A stretch of 8,494 nucleotides of DNA from Deltaproteobacteria bacterium (GTDB lineage: Bacteria; Desulfobacterota; Binatia; DP-6). The notes beneath the pieces were generated by a model, which was given only the letters and a program-made list of their open reading frames with translations, made no database searches and was not told where the DNA came from. Positions 6,357 through 8,494 of this stretch are shown here, piece by piece. Position numbers and translations under genes: made by a program. The stretch's first letter is position 1. Every line of letters begins with the position of its first letter. Location of the stretch: positions 1-8,494 of the forward strand of contig VBLA01000195.1 of the NCBI GenBank assembly GCA_005879245.1. The letters run 5' to 3'.

Positions 6357-7490
6357 ATGCGCTTCCTCGTCAGTGCCCTGATCGGCTGCGCGCTCGTCCT
6401 GACGGGCGCGCGCGTCGCGGGGGCAGCCTGCGGCGACCGCCCGGGAGATCCGGCAGCGGTTGCCGCGACGCGCGCCGCGGCCGACGCCGGCTGCGACTGT
6501 GCCACGGCCGCGAGGCACGGGGCCTACGTCGATTGCGCCGCCGGCGTGGCGAACGAGGCGGTCCGGACGGGCCAGCTCCGGCGGGCATGCCGCGCGGCGG
6601 TCGTGCGCTGCGCCGCACGCTCGACCTGCGGGCGTCCGGGCGCCGTCGCCTGCTGCTTCGAGCCCGGGGGTGCCCCCTCCGGCGTGCTGAAATGCGGCAT
6701 CCGGTCGAGCAGCGCGGAGTGCACACCCTTCCCGGACCGGAGCGCGTGCGTGAGCGAGCGCCCGAGCTGCTGCGACGCCTGCACGGGCGGCACCTGCACG
6801 CCCGTGACGACCTCGACCACGCTGCCGCGCGCCGTTTGCACGGATGACGCCGCGTGCGGGGACGGCAACCCCTGCACCGAGGACCGCTGCGTCGAGGGCC
6901 GGTGCCAGCACGTCTGCCTCTGCGTCGGACCGGCGGGTCGTCCTACCTGCTGCCCCGGCCCCGCGGCTACGTGCCCGCGGCCCGCCTGGTACTACACCTG
7001 CGGCGATCCCGTGTGCGGCGGCCACCGCGATCATCCCGGCGTCCCACCCTGCGGCCCAGGTCAGACGCCCGGAACGGCGTGCTCGCCCGAGGGAAAGACG
7101 TGCGACCCGGGCAGCTTCTGCAACGAGCTCCTCCTCTGCGCGACCAGCAACCCGAGGGAGTACGGCCGGTGCCCGATCTCGCGGGCGCGCTTCAAGGAGG
7201 ACATCCGTTACCTCGGCCCCGAGGAGGTGCGGCGCCTCCACGACGAGCTCATGAAGTTCCCGCTGGCGACGTTCCGCTACAAGGGCGAGGTATGCCGCGA
7301 GCACCTCGGCTTCATCATCGAGGACGTCGAGCCGAGCCTGTCGGTCGACGCGCCCGACGACATGGTCGACCTCTACGGCTACACGACCATGACGGTCGCG
7401 GCCCTCCAGGCCCAGGCGCGCGAACTCGCCGCGCTCCGGCGCGAGGTCGCCGGTCTCAAGCGCGATCTCGCGCGGCGGCGCGCGCGCTGA
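6357..7490 (+). CDS. Secreted Cys-rich protein with C-terminal Peptidase S74-like intramolecular chaperone domain
   Basis: The 377-residue product starts with a Sec signal peptide (MRFLVSALIGCALVLTGARVAGA, cut near 23-24). The mature part has 35 cysteines. Residues 25-100 form a module ending STCGRPGAVACC, 101-147 another Cys-rich stretch, 150-157 the linker VTTSTTLP, and 161-185 a DGNPCTEDRCVEGRC motif like the short Cys repeats of deltaproteobacterial surface proteins. Residues about 272-345 match the S74 chaperone of endosialidases and tail spikes: SRARFKEDIRYL (275-286, Ser275 and Lys280 spaced as in the self-cleavage Ser-Lys pair), ATFRYKG (304-310), HLGFIIEDVEPSL (316-328). The tail (about 346-372, LQAQARELAALRREVAGLKR) is a probable coiled coil. 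Such domains trimerise their protein and cut themselves off. AAGGAGG (6345-6351) lies five bases before the ATG. The role is unknown; a surface-exposed trimer is likely. Confidence 0.85.
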   Translation: MRFLVSALIGCALVLTGARVAGAACGDRPGDPAAVAATRAAADAGCDCATAARHGAYVDCAAGVANEAVRTGQLRRACRAAVVRCAARSTCGRPGAVACCFEPGGAPSGVLKCGIRSSSAECTPFPDRSACVSERPSCCDACTGGTCTPVTTSTTLPRAVCTDDAACGDGNPCTEDRCVEGRCQHVCLCVGPAGRPTCCPGPAATCPRPAWYYTCGDPVCGGHRDHPGVPPCGPGQTPGTACSPEGKTCDPGSFCNELLLCATSNPREYGRCPISRARFKEDIRYLGPEEVRRLHDELMKFPLATFRYKGEVCREHLGFIIEDVEPSLSVDAPDDMVDLYGYTTMTVAALQAQARELAALRREVAGLKRDLARRRAR

Positions 7491-7493
7491 CGG

Positions 7494-8494
7494 TCACCGG
7501 TTCCCGAGCCAGGACTGGATGAAGTCGATGAACGCGCCCGGGTACTCGGGCGACGGGGCGGTCTCCTTCTCGAGCCGCGCCACGATCTCGGGCGGCACCG
7601 TGACGGCGGTGGCCCCGAGGTTGTCGTCGAGCTGCTCCTGCTTCCGCGCCCCGATGATCGCTGCGGTCACCTCGGGCTTGGCGAGCTGCCAGGCGAGCGC
7701 CAGCTGGGCCGGCGTGCAGCCCACCGCCTTCGCGCAGTCCTTCACCACGTCGACGATGCGGAAGGCGCGTTCCGTGAAGTAGAAGCGGTAGAGCTCGAAG
7801 TCGCGCTGGGCGAGCCGCGATTCCGGGGGCTTGTGGTCGCGCGTCACCTTGCCGGAGAGCATGCCGGCCGCGAGCGGGCTCCACGTGATGAGCCCCACGC
7901 CTTCTTCCCGTGCGAGGGCAAAATGTTCCCGCTCGATCGAGCGGATGATGAGATTGTACTGGGGCTGGAGGGAGACGAAGCGTGCCCAGCCGTGGCGGTC
8001 GGAGAGCGCCAGCGCCTTCATGAGGCGATAGGCGCGGAAGTTCGATGCCCCGACGTAGAGCACCTTCCCCGCGCGGACGAGGTCGTCCAGCGCCCCGAGG
8101 GTCTCCTCGAGCGGCGTCCAGAGGTCCTCGGCGTGGATCTGGTAGAGGTCGATGTAGTCGGTCCCGAGCCGCCGGAGGCTCGCGTCGCACGACTCCCGGA
8201 TGTGCTTCCGCGACGCGCCCCGGTCGTTCGGTCCCGAGCCGGTCGGCATCGTGCACTTGGTCGCGAGCACGAACTGCGTGCGTCGTCCCGCCATCGCCTT
8301 GCCGCAGATCTCCTCCGAGATGGTGCCGGCGTAGGCATCGGCGGTGTCGACGAAATTCCCGCCCGCCTCGAGGAAGCGCTCCACGAGCGCGAGCGAGGTG
8401 GCCTCGTCGCAGCCCCAGCCGGGCATCCCGAAGGTCATCGCGCCGAGGCAGATCTCGGAAACCCGGAGGCCGCTCCTGCCGAGAGTTCGAATGC
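7494..8494 (-). CDS. Aldo/keto reductase (first residues beyond the right edge)
   Basis: 332 residues are visible. The frame runs open to the right edge, where it begins IRTLGRSGLRVSEICLGAMT, the usual second to twentieth residues or so of aldo/keto reductases, so only a few codons are missing. The catalytic tetrad is present: Asp49 and Tyr54 in NFVDTADAYAGTISEE, Lys79 in FVLATKC, and His120 in YIDLYQIHAED (numbered from the first visible Ile). The NADPH-binding end shows LQPQYNLIIRSIE, GVGLITWSPLAAGMLSGK and VTAAIIGARKQEQLDDNLGA. It is expected to be a cytoplasmic TIM-barrel oxidoreductase reducing aldehydes or ketones; the substrate is unknown. The internal ATG at 8438 would remove the first beta strand and is not the start. 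The gene converges on the Cys-rich S74 gene with a three-base gap. Confidence 0.93.
   Translation of the reverse strand, partial: IRTLGRSGLRVSEICLGAMTFGMPGWGCDEATSLALVERFLEAGGNFVDTADAYAGTISEEICGKAMAGRRTQFVLATKCTMPTGSGPNDRGASRKHIRESCDASLRRLGTDYIDLYQIHAEDLWTPLEETLGALDDLVRAGKVLYVGASNFRAYRLMKALALSDRHGWARFVSLQPQYNLIIRSIEREHFALAREEGVGLITWSPLAAGMLSGKVTRDHKPPESRLAQRDFELYRFYFTERAFRIVDVVKDCAKAVGCTPAQLALAWQLAKPEVTAAIIGARKQEQLDDNLGATAVTVPPEIVARLEKETAPSPEYPGAFIDFIQSWLGNR

Noticed and set aside
8436..8438. ATG at 8438 as the start of the aldo/keto reductase
   Set aside because: The frame continues upstream with LGRSGLRVSEICLGA, the conserved first strand of the family, so the true start is beyond the window.
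1..8494. CRISPR arrays, tRNA/rRNA genes, insertion sequences
   Set aside because: No regular repeats with spacers, no cloverleaf or rRNA-like sequence, and no transposase or terminal inverted repeats were seen.

Overview
The window is very GC-rich bacterial chromosome with closely packed genes on both strands. The best guess at the source is an uncultured soil or groundwater bacterium of the deltaproteobacteria-like lineages (Candidatus Binatota or a relative). This rests on style: a secreted Cys-rich protein with a TTSTTLP-type linker and a DGNPCTEDRC motif, an HTH protein of the TLSTLNRWENG type, and a secreted PIDPANGFP..YQDS protein at the left edge. There is no rRNA or other phylogenetic marker, so this is inference.

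Layout, left to right: (1) the 5' end of a minus-strand secreted protein, cut by the left edge; (2) a small minus-strand XRE-type HTH regulator whose leader holds two strong stem-loops; (3) diverging from it, a plus-strand SpoU/TrmH-family RNA ribose methyltransferase; (4) convergent with that, a minus-strand lipoprotein; (5) divergent from that, a plus-strand fumarylacetoacetate-hydrolase-family enzyme; (6) a minus-strand pair, read right to left: a membrane-anchored SGNH/GDSL hydrolase, then a polytopic membrane protein whose reading frame is broken by one apparent extra G in a GGGGTGGGG tract and which has no ordinary start codon; (7) divergent from the pair, a plus-strand secreted Cys-rich protein ending in a Peptidase S74-type self-cleaving chaperone domain; (8) a minus-strand aldo/keto reductase whose first residues lie beyond the right edge.

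Most genes look like independent single-gene units. The one likely operon is the SGNH hydrolase plus polytopic membrane protein, which look like partners in modifying an envelope lipid or glycan. All three convergent gene pairs meet within a few bases (1-base gap, 4-base overlap, 3-base gap), leaving no room for intrinsic terminators between them. No mobile element, CRISPR array, tRNA or rRNA was seen. The points most worth a second look are the S74 domain on a non-phage Cys-rich secreted protein, the frameshifted membrane protein with a possible ATA start, the altered SGNH motifs, and the structured leader of the HTH gene.
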